The notes: a model not told the origin generated them from the letters alone. A DNA stretch of 64,000 nt from Sinomicrobium soli (GCF_003285545.1 NZ_QLNV01000001.1:124001-188000); one strand, 5' to 3'. Shown: positions 17,098 to 28,045, numbered from the stretch's first letter. Translations and numbers: made by a program.

Positions 17098-17184
17098 ATC
17101 TTTGTTTTGGTTTATGTGGTTAAACATTGTTTTAATCACTCCATTTCAAATCGGAGGATGTGCCACCATCTTCCGGTTTTTTTT
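17097..17184 (+). ncRNA. Candidate antisense RNA over the susC start
   Basis: A plus-strand TATCTTTG at 17097-17104 matches the -7 consensus. A plus-strand hairpin at 17152-17176 (CGGAGGATG pairing with CATCTTCCG through one G-U pair) is followed by eight T residues. The hairpin pairs less well in the minus direction. Together they predict an RNA of about 74 nt (near 17111-17184), complementary to the susC leader. No gene on the plus strand needs this terminator. Antisense RNAs beside susC genes are known from Bacteroides. A -33 element was not found. Confidence 0.4.
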
Positions 17185-17335
17185 ATATAGGTGATTTTTC
17201 TTTTTTCCCGTTATAATTCCGTCATAGGCAAATTTGTTTTATAAGGTTACAGGTTCCCGGCCCCCTGGGGAAACCCGGGATAAACTACAGCCGAAAGGGA
17301 GGTTATCAATAATCAAGCCCCCACAACGCTCCCCC

Positions 17336-18523
17336 TTACGGGCTAATCACAATGCTATCGCCCCGGACCGTGTATTCAAAAGGATAATTTCTCCCAAAAT
17401 AATTCAGGATGTTTTCTACAGATTCGCCCTCAAAGCCTGCTGTAAATATTTCTTTGTCCAGGTTTTTATTCTTATTGATTATGGCAATATCATAATACCT
17501 TTCAAGTCTTCTCAGTATTTCGCCGAAAACTACATGATTAAAAATGAGTTTACCTTCTATCCATCCGGTATACACCCCGGTATCGACATCTTCGAAGGAA
17601 ATATCTTTTTGTGTTTTATCCCACGTAGCCTTTTGCCCGGGTACCATCCGGGGGGCTTTTTCCGGGTTATAGTCTTTTCCTTTTTCAAAAAGGGCTACCG
17701 ATCCTTCGAGTAAAACAGTGTGTATGCGCGATTCTTCCTTATATGAATTGACCACAAACCTGGTACCGAGCACCTGTATGTTAATACCGTCTGTTTCTAC
17801 CACAAAGGGTTGTTCCGGATTTTTCTCCACATCAAAATAAGCCTCCCCTTCCAGGAATACCTGCCGGTTTCCTTCTCCTGTGAAATGTATAGGGTACTTT
17901 AAAGAAGACCCGGCATTGAGGTTCACGGTCGTACCGTCGGAAAGGATGAGTTCAAAAGTCTTTCCGAAAGGAATCTGTATTTCGTGATATTCCGGTACAG
18001 TTGTATTAACGGCTTTTTCCGTTTTCCGGTAATTGATACTCCTTCCGCGCCGTACACCTATTATTCCTCCGCTCCTGTCCTTGATGGCCCCGTCCGCTGT
18101 CTCCTCCAGTACTGTAATACTGCCATCGGGCAACCGAAGGGTTATGTGCTGTTCTCCGGCTACGGCATCCGCAGGGGGTTCGCCGGATAAATGATCCCGG
18201 AAAAAGAAATAACCGATGGCAATAAAGCCTGCAAATACAGCGGCTATCCTGGCCCAGCTATACAGGTACCTGACTTTTTTGTCCGGCGGGCGGATCGCTG
18301 CTTCTATTTTTTTCCAGTCTTTATCCCTGGTTTTACAGAGCTCTTTTGCAATTTTGTGCTGCGCCTCTATCTTAACCGGATCGGAAAGGTGTTCTATGAC
18401 ATAATCCCTGTCTTCATCACTGAAAAGGTCACCTTCAATATCCGTTCGTTCTATCCGCTTCCCCCGCAAGATCATGTCGGCAAGCTTTATGGCTGTTTTT
18501 ACCATTTTATCGAAATGGATCAT
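17336..18523 (-). CDS. FecR-family anti-sigma factor
   Basis: 395 residues. The N-terminal cytoplasmic region (1-85) binds the sigma factor, one membrane segment is at about 88-108 (WARIAAVFAGFIAIGYFFF), and the periplasmic FecR domain is at about 175-290 (IPFGKTFELILSDGTTVNLN, GEAYFDVEKN, VLGTRFVVNSY). A DUF4974-type C-terminal domain at about 325-392 probably meets the STN domain of SusC. It lies between the ECF sigma gene and susC on the same strand, the standard order. The 196-base gap to susC contains the candidate antisense RNA. Confidence 0.95.
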   Translation of the reverse strand: MIHFDKMVKTAIKLADMILRGKRIERTDIEGDLFSDEDRDYVIEHLSDPVKIEAQHKIAKELCKTRDKDWKKIEAAIRPPDKKVRYLYSWARIAAVFAGFIAIGYFFFRDHLSGEPPADAVAGEQHITLRLPDGSITVLEETADGAIKDRSGGIIGVRRGRSINYRKTEKAVNTTVPEYHEIQIPFGKTFELILSDGTTVNLNAGSSLKYPIHFTGEGNRQVFLEGEAYFDVEKNPEQPFVVETDGINIQVLGTRFVVNSYKEESRIHTVLLEGSVALFEKGKDYNPEKAPRMVPGQKATWDKTQKDISFEDVDTGVYTGWIEGKLIFNHVVFGEILRRLERYYDIAIINKNKNLDKEIFTAGFEGESVENILNYFGRNYPFEYTVRGDSIVISP

Positions 18524-18752
18524 AATATTTTACGTAGTTAATAATTTTAAAACGCATATTTTGCACACTACATAATTAAAGACGACAAAAAGTGAGAAGA
18601 GGGTTAAAAAAAATAAGTTTTTTTTTGGAGAAAGTTGAAAAGTTCCCGGTTACAGCTTGCCGGGGGCATCCGGCGAATACGCACAAAGAAACACAGGTTC
18701 GCAGAAAAAGTATCTCAGGGTTCAGAACTCAAAATCAAGAACTCCCCTTCTT

Positions 18753-19298
18753 CTACAGCAATGAAAACAGCACCGAGAACACTCCTTTCAACATTACCCT
18801 GAGCTTGCTATAGGCTATGCGTTTCTGTGCTTTGACGGTATTGACGGAAATAGATAATGCCTGGGAAATTTCGTCGTTTTTATATCCCTTTAAACTGAGG
18901 TTTATGATTTCTTTACACTTATAGGGTAACATATCCACCGCCTCGCGGATTATTTTGGAAGACTCCTCAAGCAATACTTCCCGTGCAAAAAAGGAATCGG
19001 ATTCCAGTTTTTTCAGGTCGGCGGCCTCCAAAGGGTTCTTGCTCCTGTATTCCTTGCTTTTAAGATAATCGAGAGACTTGTTCTTCACCGCAGTATACAA
19101 GTATGATTTCGCAGCGTTCTCATCGCGGAAAACAACTTCCGTGTCCCAGACACGGATAAATACCTCCTGTACGATATCTTTTGAAATTTCAATATCACCC
19201 ACGTATTTACCGGCAAACAAACAGAGGGAATCATAAAAGGTATTGAATAACACCTTGTATTTACGAATCGAGATTTTACGGGGATTCACAGACTTCAA
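18753..19298 (-). CDS. ECF RNA polymerase sigma-70 factor (FecI/SusC-linked type)
   Basis: 181 residues. Region 2 is at about 20-88 (YVGDIEISKDIVQEVFIRVWD, SYLYTAVKNKSLDYLK) and region 4 at about 118-170 (LPYKCKEIINLSLKGYKNDEI, SVNTVKAQKRIAYSKL). Its placement directly before fecR and susC predicts that it drives the susC-susD-dehydratase operon when the anti-sigma factor is relieved by substrate. It starts a minus-strand series of eight genes. The 229-base gap before fecR shows no gene. Confidence 0.95.
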   Translation of the reverse strand: MKSVNPRKISIRKYKVLFNTFYDSLCLFAGKYVGDIEISKDIVQEVFIRVWDTEVVFRDENAAKSYLYTAVKNKSLDYLKSKEYRSKNPLEAADLKKLESDSFFAREVLLEESSKIIREAVDMLPYKCKEIINLSLKGYKNDEISQALSISVNTVKAQKRIAYSKLRVMLKGVFSVLFSLL

Positions 19299-19535
19299 AA
19301 TCTCATAAATATTAGCTTATATCATCAAATCAAAAGGTTGGTACCCTGCCCTTCACAATATCAGGATCAGTATCTCCCGATATTTTCAGCCACTGATCCA
19401 CCTAAACATTCTCTGTGTATCCGTGACAACGCTGGCTTAGTTCTGAAAGAAATATAATGCTGGCAAACAGACCACACTACAATTATCAATTCAAATATTT
19501 TAAAAACAATTAAAGATCATATTCTTAAAAAGTCA

Positions 19536-19787
19536 TTGAATTTAGTATTAAAATTTCAAATACCAAAATATCGGCACAAATCACCACCTCCCGGAACCAC
19601 ATATATCGGACAGGCAGAGCAAATATCACAGATTGTGATTTACCCTGTTCCAAAATCGTATAACTCCCCATTTCCCACAGCTCCCTACACCATCCGGGTT
19701 AAGATCGATACGGTCTATGCGGGGGTTGCTTATGCCCATAACGGAAAAATAGCCATCAGTTCGGCCTGGATACGTAAAAAGCCCGGT
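19536..19787 (+). pseudogene. Truncated remnant resembling a basic secretory protein-type peptidase
   Basis: The plus-strand frame reads with protein-like quality up to about 19787: YIGQAEQISQIVIYPVPK, YTIRVKIDTVYAGVAYAH, then NGKIAISSAWIRKKPG. The last piece resembles the stretch just before the HExxH-type site in basic secretory protein (BSP, PF04450-like) peptidases, where KNPGD is normally followed by the zinc site. Here it runs straight into the cysH terminator hairpin, so the catalytic part is missing. The call rests on recalled motif similarity. The neighbouring stretch 19299-19535 is AT-rich and shows nothing else. Confidence 0.35.
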
Positions 19788-19801
19788 ATTACCTGCCGGG
19801 C
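19776..19801 (-). terminator. Terminator after cysH
   Basis: On the minus strand GCCCGG pairs with CCGGGC across a 9-base loop and is followed by five T residues. It lies 43 bases beyond the cysH stop. The same stem has a T-rich stretch on the plus side, so it could work in both directions. Confidence 0.65.
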
Positions 19802-19843
19802 CTTATTTTTATGTAGTTGTTCTTACTTTCAGGAGATGATCCG

Positions 19844-20470
19844 CTAACGGTTTCCGGAAACGTGAAGCCCGCATTCACGGTTTTCGAGTACTTTTGTCGG
19901 ATCGTAATACTTGAATTCATTTTCAAGACCGTGGTCTTCGAGATAGGTGTCCAGTTGCGCATCACTCCAATAGAAAAAAGGAGAAACCTTTACAATACCA
20001 TCGTCGCCCAGGGTTACGATATCGAGTGAATCCCGGAAGGCGGTCTGCCCTTTTCTCAGGTTGGTAAACCACACATCGGGCTGATGTTCTTTCATGGCCC
20101 TCCTGAAGGGTTCCAGTTTTACCTGTTCCGTAAATTCCTTGTGCAGGGGCGAATCGATATCGGGAATTCCCATGACTACATCCCGGTGGGCAGCCGTCTG
20201 CCGGGGCACATACAAATGGATGTTAAGTCCCAGCTGCCCGATAAGGCGTTCGGCATGGCGGTAGGTCTGGGGGGTATTGTACCCGGTGTCGCACCATATT
20301 ACCGATATATTGTCTTTTACCCTGGTAGTGGCATGCAGGATGGCGGCTTCATAAGGCCGGAAATTGGTAGTCACCACCGGCCTGTTGGCAGTTTTCACAG
20401 CCCACTGTACAATCTCTCCGGGAGTTTTGTCTTTCAGGTGTTCATTGATCTTTCTCAGGTCCATAACCAT
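19844..20470 (-). CDS. cysH: Phosphoadenylyl-sulfate (PAPS/APS) reductase
   Basis: 208 residues. It reduces activated sulfate to sulfite with thioredoxin or glutaredoxin in the cytoplasm. The PP-loop-type core is visible (SVIWCDTGYNTPQTYRHAE), as is the arginine-rich FTNLRKGQTAFRDSL. The C-terminal catalytic Cys is C200 in ECGLH. The two Cys pairs that hold the 4Fe-4S cluster of APS reductases are absent, which points to PAPS as substrate; substrate choice cannot be settled by eye. It follows an Rrf2-type regulator on the same strand with a candidate operator between them. No other sulfate-assimilation gene is adjacent. Confidence 0.92.
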   Translation of the reverse strand: MVMDLRKINEHLKDKTPGEIVQWAVKTANRPVVTTNFRPYEAAILHATTRVKDNISVIWCDTGYNTPQTYRHAERLIGQLGLNIHLYVPRQTAAHRDVVMGIPDIDSPLHKEFTEQVKLEPFRRAMKEHQPDVWFTNLRKGQTAFRDSLDIVTLGDDGIVKVSPFFYWSDAQLDTYLEDHGLENEFKYYDPTKVLENRECGLHVSGNR

Positions 20471-20534
20471 TATTTTTTACAATCCGAGGCCATGCCCTCT
20501 CGCGCAGGCAGTACGGTATTATCACTTTGACATC

Positions 20535-20556
20535 AATAGTGCACAAATATACTATT
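20535..20556 (-). promoter_or_regulatory. cysH promoter -7 box inside an inverted-repeat operator candidate
   Basis: The minus strand has TATATTTG (20544-20551), a perfect -7 match. It lies inside the inverted repeat AATAGT-N10-ACTATT (20535-20556). No -33 element is present, as expected for an activated or tightly repressed promoter. The obvious candidate regulator is the Rrf2 protein encoded immediately upstream. Confidence 0.45.
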
Positions 20557-20590
20557 AATCTATCGATTTACTCGACTATGTGTTGATTTT

Positions 20591-21004
20591 TTATTCTTCC
20601 GAAAGATCGGCAAGTGTTCTTTTTTCAAGGACACTGAGCATACTGTCTCTCATTTCGGCCATGACCCTGTTGAGCGAACAGGCTTCTTCCGTCTTGCAAT
20701 CGCTGCATTTTTCATAAAAGTGAAGGCTTACGCAGGGCAAGGGGGCTATGGGACCCTCAAGGACCCTGATCAGTGCTGCAACGGTGATCTCTTCCGGATC
20801 CTTTAAAAGATAGTATCCTCCGCCCTTTCCTTTCTTGGAGCCCAGGAATCCCGAATTTTTCAACTGTAGCAGTATGATTTCGAGAAACTTCTTCGAGATA
20901 TTTTCACTTTCGGCAATTTCCGAGATCAGTACCGGACTTTTTTCTTCCCTTCTGGACATGTATACCAGGGCTTTAAGTCCGTATTTTGTTTTCTTTGACA
21001 ACAT
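20591..21004 (-). CDS. Rrf2-family transcriptional regulator
   Basis: 137 residues. A winged helix at 1-75 (MLSKKTKYGLKALVYMSRR, ISKKFLEIILLQLKNSGFL, GKGGGYYLL) is typical of Rrf2/CymR/IscR proteins. Four cysteines cluster at C91, C100, C103 and C109. IscR and NsrR bind a Fe-S cluster through three Cys in this region, whereas CymR has none, so a redox-sensing role is plausible. Placement before cysH with an operator candidate suggests control of sulfate assimilation. This link is inferred. Confidence 0.92.
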   Translation of the reverse strand: MLSKKTKYGLKALVYMSRREEKSPVLISEIAESENISKKFLEIILLQLKNSGFLGSKKGKGGGYYLLKDPEEITVAALIRVLEGPIAPLPCVSLHFYEKCSDCKTEEACSLNRVMAEMRDSMLSVLEKRTLADLSEE

Positions 21005-21045
21005 ATCAGCACCGGTGGTTTAACACCTAAATATAACAATTATTT

Positions 21046-21993
21046 TTATCCCTGGCCTTTACGGAGAAAGATCTCCGCCATCATACAACGCGCACTTCCC
21101 CCGCCACATGCTTCTATAACATCAAGGGGGGCAGACAATATTTCACAATACCGTCCTATTTTTTCCAGTTGTTCCCTGTCGAGACTTTGTCTTGCCGCTT
21201 CGCTCATCACCAGGTACCTGCTACCGTTCCCGCCCTTAAGCTGCAGCATGTTTCCCGCAAAACTGTTGACCTGGTCTTCGGTAATCTCTATGATTTCCTT
21301 TCCGTCTTCCTTCAGGTGGCTCACGAGCTGCTTCCGCTCTTTCTTATCATCAATGGCCGCTGTACAGACCACGGCAAAATCCTCTCCCACACTCATCATC
21401 ACATTGGTGTGATAGATCGGTTTCCTGGTTCCGTTCACGGTCTGCCATGCCGTAAATAGCACAGGCGTATATTCGAAATCCTCACAAAACTCTATAAACA
21501 ATTCTTCATCTGCCCGGGGCGAAAGGGCGCAGTATGCCTTGCGGTTCACCCTGTCCAGTATCATGCTCCCGGTGCCCTCCAGAAAAAGCCCGTCGGTTTC
21601 CGCTTCGGTATAATCCACCACTTCAGCTATTAAAAAGCCCTCTTTTTCCACAGCCTCCAGCACCTCTTCCCTGCGCTCCAGCCTCCTGTTTTCTGCAAAC
21701 ATCGGGTACAGGGCCACCGTGTTTTCCTCGTGAAAGGAGATCCAGTTGTTCGGGAAGATCGAATCGGGAGTATCCGGTTCCCTGCTGTCTTCAACCACAA
21801 TAACCCGTATGGTAGCAGCCCTCAGTTTATCCACAAAGGCATCGAATTCCTTCAGTGCCCTGTCCTGTACCGTTTGGGGGCTAAGCCCTTCCAGCACTTT
21901 CTGGTAGTAATTGTTTACGGCGGTCTGTTCGTTCATCCGGAAATTCACCGGGCGTATCATCAGTACGGTATCGGTAATCTGTTGTCTCATCAT
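21046..21993 (-). CDS. ctlX: Citrulline-utilization hydrolase CtlX-like (guanidino-group-modifying fold)
   Basis: 315 residues of the arginine deiminase/DDAH beta-propeller superfamily. Visible motifs: FPNNWISFHEENTVALYPM, FLEGTGSMILDR (acidic site), YHTNVMMSVG (His) and the C-terminal nucleophile in GGGSARCMMAE (Cys303). CtlX proteins hydrolyse citrulline to ornithine, carbon dioxide and ammonia. The start ATG shares its A with the TGA stop of the upstream paralogue (TGATG), so the two are translationally coupled; a second ATG follows directly. Substrate assignment comes from overall resemblance and is less certain than the fold. Confidence 0.85.
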   Translation of the reverse strand: MMRQQITDTVLMIRPVNFRMNEQTAVNNYYQKVLEGLSPQTVQDRALKEFDAFVDKLRAATIRVIVVEDSREPDTPDSIFPNNWISFHEENTVALYPMFAENRRLERREEVLEAVEKEGFLIAEVVDYTEAETDGLFLEGTGSMILDRVNRKAYCALSPRADEELFIEFCEDFEYTPVLFTAWQTVNGTRKPIYHTNVMMSVGEDFAVVCTAAIDDKKERKQLVSHLKEDGKEIIEITEDQVNSFAGNMLQLKGGNGSRYLVMSEAARQSLDREQLEKIGRYCEILSAPLDVIEACGGGSARCMMAEIFLRKGQG

Positions 21994-22907
21994 CAGGCTC
22001 TTATCAAAGGCATTGTGGAACAGCGGAAAAGCCCTTCCTGTTTGGATATTTCGGCATAGGGTACCTCCTCAACGGTAAACCCCTGTTTCCGCAACCAGTT
22101 GTTCAGGCGTACAAAATTCCGTTCGGATACCACTACATCCGTATCAATGGAAAATACGTTGGAATACATGTGATACATCTCCTCGCGTGTAATGTGGAAA
22201 AGATTTTCCCTGCCGAACAGCGCCACGAGATATTCATAGTCATCCCTGTCGCTGAACCCCCCGGGATATATAATCCCCCGGTCCTTTCCCACCGGCTGGA
22301 AGCAGCAGTCGAGATGAAGGGCGTTGTCCCTGGCCTCTGTCGCAGATTTCACCAGGTCGAATTCCTTTACATTCCTGTCAGGAAAAAGCGCTCTCAGGAA
22401 CTGCACACCGTGCATATTGGTCCTGGCGGTGATCTGGTCGGGGTAATCCTCTCCCTTATATGTTCCCACAAAAATATGGTCGTTCCACAACATGACATCC
22501 CCTCCCTCAATATGTACTTCTTCGGGAGGAGTGATGATCTTCTCCGGCGCAATCTGTTCCATTACGCGGGCTATGGCCTTTAATTCCTTTTCCCGGCGTG
22601 GCAATATGTTCGATCTGATAAAAAGGTCATCGATAACAAAGGCAATGTCCCTGGAAAAGATCTGGTTATAACCGGCTATAACCTCAGGACGGTACACCTT
22701 GACATCATATTTTTCAAATACCCGGGCAAACGCCTCCATCTCCCCGACCATATCTGCCTCCGAAGGATAGGTACCCGCCAGGATATGCTCCAGCGATTTG
22801 GGATCGTAAGCCTCCTCCGGAGCAGGTACCCCGCCATTGCTCACTGCCGTACCCAGGACCAGTGCTTTTAGCCTGGAGGTTTCATCTTTTATATTGAGTT
22901 TTAACAT
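21993..22907 (-). CDS. Arginine deiminase / dimethylarginase-family hydrolase
   Basis: 304 residues from the ATG at 22907 (MLKLNIKDETS). A TTG four codons earlier would fall at the predicted transcription start, so it was rejected. Superfamily motifs: FSRDIAFVIDDLFIRSN, VHIEGGDVML (Glu-Gly-Gly-Asp site), ALHLDCCF (His) and the catalytic Cys near the end in LFRCSTMPL. It probably acts on arginine or a methylated or acylated arginine derivative. Coupling to the CtlX-like gene suggests consecutive steps, such as arginine to citrulline and then citrulline to ornithine. AAGGGG sits just before the ATG and may be a rare usable ribosome site. Confidence 0.87.
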   Translation of the reverse strand: MLKLNIKDETSRLKALVLGTAVSNGGVPAPEEAYDPKSLEHILAGTYPSEADMVGEMEAFARVFEKYDVKVYRPEVIAGYNQIFSRDIAFVIDDLFIRSNILPRREKELKAIARVMEQIAPEKIITPPEEVHIEGGDVMLWNDHIFVGTYKGEDYPDQITARTNMHGVQFLRALFPDRNVKEFDLVKSATEARDNALHLDCCFQPVGKDRGIIYPGGFSDRDDYEYLVALFGRENLFHITREEMYHMYSNVFSIDTDVVVSERNFVRLNNWLRKQGFTVEEVPYAEISKQEGLFRCSTMPLIRA

Positions 22908-22926
22908 AACCCCTTGCAATTTGTTA

Positions 22927-22934
22927 CAAATATA
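22927..22934 (-). promoter_or_regulatory. Probable -7 box for the deiminase/ctlX pair
   Basis: Minus strand TATATTTG is a perfect match. The transcript would start near 22920, giving a leader of about 12 bases to the ATG at 22907. No -33 element at normal spacing. Confidence 0.45.
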
Positions 22935-22974
22935 AAAAAGGAGAGACGCACCGTGGTGCGCCCCTGTCCTGTTT

Positions 22975-23008
22975 TTTAAAAAAGAACCGAAAATTTTCCG
23001 GGTTCTTT
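22975..23008 (-). terminator. Terminator after gltA
   Basis: Minus strand AAAGAACC pairs with GGTTCTTT around an AT-rich loop and is followed by T residues. It starts 3 bases after the gltA stop. Confidence 0.6.
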
Positions 23009-23010
23009 CC

Positions 23011-24294
23011 TTACCTCTTGTCGATATCTATAAAAGTACGCTTATTTTCCCCGACATATACCTGTCTGGGCCTTCCTATCGGCTCATTGCGCAGGCGCAT
23101 TTCCCTCCATTGGGCGATCCATCCGGGAAGACGTCCGAGGGCAAACATCACCGTAAACATCTCGGTGGGAATTCCGAGGGCACGATAGATGATCCCGGAG
23201 TAGAAATCCACATTGGGATACAGCTTCCTGTCTACGAAATACTGGTCTTCCAGGGCTTCCTTTTCAAGTCCCTTGGCAATGCCCAGTACGGGATCGGTAA
23301 CTCCCAGGTCGCCGAGTACCTCATCGGCCGCCTTTTTGATGATCCTCGCCCTGGGGTCGAAATTCTTATATACCCGGTGACCGAATCCCATAAGGCGGAA
23401 CGGATCATTCTTGTCCTTGGCCTTGGCCATGTATTTCTTGGTATCTCCGCCATCGGCCTTGATCCCCTCCAGCATTTCGATCACCGCCTGGTTGGCTCCC
23501 CCGTGAAGGGGTCCCCACAGCGCCGATATTCCGGCCGAGATGGAAGCAAACAGTCCCGCATGTGACGATCCGACGATCCGGACGGTCGATGTAGAGCAAT
23601 TCTGCTCATGATCGGCATGAAGGATCAGCAGTTTGTCCAGCGCATTGATCACCACATCATTTTTCCTGTATTCCTTGTTAGGCTTCTTAAACATCATTTT
23701 GGCAATGTTCTCCACATATCCGAGGGCATCGTCGCCATAATCAAGCGGCATTCCTTCCTTTTTGCGCAATGTCCACGCCACGAGCACCGGGAACTTCGCC
23801 ATCAGCTTTACAATGGCCCTGTACATCTCTTCTTCCGAAGAAACATTGACAGAAGAAGGATTAAAGGCAATAAGTGCACTGGTCAGCGATGCCAGTACTC
23901 CCATCGGGTGGGCGGATTTCGGGAAACTGTCGAGTATCTTCTTCATGTCTTCATCCACTACAGACTGATCTTTGATGTCTTCGTGGAATTTATCCAGCTG
24001 ATCCCGGGTAGGTAATTCGCCAAAAATCAAAAGATATGCAACCTCAAGGAAATCGGCTTTTTCCGCCAGTTCTTCGATGGTATAACCGCGGTACCTCAGA
24101 ATTCCCTTTTCACCGTCCAGATATGTAATAGCACTCTCGCACGAGCCCGTGTTCTTATAACCGGGATCAAGCGTAATAATCCCGCTCTGTGCCCGAAGCG
24201 TCTTAATATCTATTGCTATTTCATTTTCTGTTCCGACGGTAACCGGAAACTCATATTTCTCACCGTTATACTCTAAGGTAGCAGTTGTAGACAT
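23011..24294 (-). CDS. gltA: Citrate synthase
   Basis: 427 residues from the ATG at 24294 (MSTTATLEYNGEKYEFPV). The in-frame extension to 24324 adds ten residues unlike the family. It condenses oxaloacetate and acetyl-CoA at the entry of the TCA cycle. Type II (hexameric, Gram-negative) signatures are present: HADHEQNCSTSTVR, GPLHGGANQAV (substrate His) and MGFGHRVYKNFDPRA (catalytic His and Asp). It ends the rplQ-carA-eno-gltA series, an order common in flavobacteria, but nearly 490 bases with a terminator and repeats separate it from eno, so it must have its own promoter. Confidence 0.97.
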   Translation of the reverse strand: MSTTATLEYNGEKYEFPVTVGTENEIAIDIKTLRAQSGIITLDPGYKNTGSCESAITYLDGEKGILRYRGYTIEELAEKADFLEVAYLLIFGELPTRDQLDKFHEDIKDQSVVDEDMKKILDSFPKSAHPMGVLASLTSALIAFNPSSVNVSSEEEMYRAIVKLMAKFPVLVAWTLRKKEGMPLDYGDDALGYVENIAKMMFKKPNKEYRKNDVVINALDKLLILHADHEQNCSTSTVRIVGSSHAGLFASISAGISALWGPLHGGANQAVIEMLEGIKADGGDTKKYMAKAKDKNDPFRLMGFGHRVYKNFDPRARIIKKAADEVLGDLGVTDPVLGIAKGLEKEALEDQYFVDRKLYPNVDFYSGIIYRALGIPTEMFTVMFALGRLPGWIAQWREMRLRNEPIGRPRQVYVGENKRTFIDIDKR

Positions 24295-24508
24295 AATAAT
24301 TTTATAGATTTTTAGATTCACCAATTTTCACATCCGAAGCTCAAAAGAGACTACTGTGTATTTGATGTGAACGAGTGTTGCGAAAATACGAAATAATGTC
24401 TTAAAATAAACTTAATTAGCGCTATTTTTGAGCGTGTAAAACCTCAAAAGACAGCATTTTTCCCCACCGGGCGCCGGGCTTGATCATTTAATCTTACAGA
24501 GACAGTCA

Positions 24509-24682
24509 TTGTCATTCGGAACTGCCTGTCCCGAGTATCGGGAAAGTGAAGCATCTACCCCGAAGATCAAAGGAATTTCAACAGCATGAGGGAAGACCGG
24601 AGATCCCTCCACTGCGGTCGGGATGACATTCCTGTCATTCAGAGCGGAGCGCAGCGAAGTCCCTGCCTGCCGGCAGGCAGGG
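24509..24682. repeat. Dispersed intergenic repeat, copy B, with perfect palindrome
   Basis: Positions 24509-24549 match copy A (5285-5324) in inverse orientation. Positions 24565-24628 (GATCAAAGGA..., GACCGGAGATCCCTC..., TCGGGATGACA) match 60450-60513 in inverse orientation. Positions 24661-24682 form a perfect 22-bp palindrome centred on GCCGGC that recurs with one change at 60394-60414. A further partial copy (GATCAAAGGAACTTCAG) is at 24709-24725. The gltA promoter must lie between this element and 24294; none was recognised. Confidence 0.75.
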
Positions 24683-24731
24683 AAGAATTTCCAACCCGGA
24701 TCAAAGGAACTTCAGATCAATCACAGCGAAT

Positions 24732-24760
24732 AAAAAACCCCGGAGATCAATCCGGGGTTT
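24732..24760 (-). terminator. Terminator after eno
   Basis: Minus strand AAACCCCGG pairs with CCGGGGTTT across an 8-base loop and is followed by T residues. It lies 22 bases after the eno stop. Confidence 0.75.
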
Positions 24761-24782
24761 TATCACGATGGTTATTCCGTTT

Positions 24783-27246
<2,464 letters not shown>

Positions 27247-27382
27247 GTATGGATTGTATAATTTATACTAAATATTCCCCGAATTCCAGCCATATGCCGT
27301 GGAAATCATCGCTACAGCCATGCCTTACCACTTGTGTACATTCAATCATTCGCGAAACATTTAAAAGTTTTACAAAATAACA

Positions 27383-27418
27383 CAAAAAAAAGGATAAACT
27401 AAAATGTTTATCCTTTTG
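27383..27418 (-). terminator. Terminator closing the ribosomal protein block
   Basis: Minus strand AAAGGATAAAC pairs perfectly with GTTTATCCTTT across a 6-base loop and is followed by a run of T residues. It lies 27 bases after the rplQ stop. Confidence 0.8.
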
Positions 27419-27444
27419 ATATGTAATGATTTCGTTATCATTTG

Positions 27445-27981
27445 TTATTCGTCGGCAGAAGCTTTTTTATCATCGTTATCCGGGGCCTTTTCGGCCGCTT
27501 CCACTTTCTCGTCTTTCACTTCTTCAGCCTTCGGCGCCTCTTCTGCCGGTGTCTCGGCTTTCTTGCCGCGGCCTCCCCGTCGTGTAGATTTCTTTTTAGC
27601 CGCTTTCTCAGTGCTGTACGTCTCGTTGTAATCTACCAGCTCGATAAGGGCCATATCAGCGTTATCCCCAAGGCGGTTACCCAGTTTTATAATACGGGTA
27701 TACCCTCCGGGGCGGTCAGCTACCTTTACTGCAACATCCCTGAACAGTTCCGTTACCGCATACTTGCTTCTCAACCTGGCGAAAACCACCCTTCTGTTAT
27801 GCGTGCTGTCCTCCTTTGATTTTGTAATCAATGGCTCGATAAACACTTTTAATGCCTTGGCCTTGGCCACGGTGGTATTGATCCGCTTGTGCTCTATCAG
27901 GGAGCAGGCCATATTGGCCAGCATCGCTTTTCTGTGAGCCGATTTCCTCCCCAGGTGATTTATTTTCTTTCCGTGTCTCAT
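27445..27981 (-). CDS. rplQ: Large ribosomal subunit protein L17
   Basis: 178 residues. The core (1-120; [35 protein letters not shown]) is normal. Residues 124-178 form a low-complexity Lys/Ala/Glu tail ([20 protein letters not shown]) absent from E. coli L17 but common in Bacteroidota. It is the last gene of the block, 64 bases after rpoA and just before the terminator. Confidence 0.97.
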   Translation of the reverse strand: MRHGKKINHLGRKSAHRKAMLANMACSLIEHKRINTTVAKAKALKVFIEPLITKSKEDSTHNRRVVFARLRSKYAVTELFRDVAVKVADRPGGYTRIIKLGNRLGDNADMALIELVDYNETYSTEKAAKKKSTRRGGRGKKAETPAEEAPKAEEVKDEKVEAAEKAPDNDDKKASADE

Positions 27982-28045
27982 CTTAATTCCCTGTATTGTT
28001 ATCCTTACCTTCCTCTATATACTCTTATAAAAGGGAGCGGCAGGA

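Noticed and set aside
19788-19847. C-terminal end of the plus-strand frame starting at 19536
   Set aside because: It runs through the cysH terminator hairpin and the residues turn Cys-rich and non-protein-like, so I ended the remnant before it.
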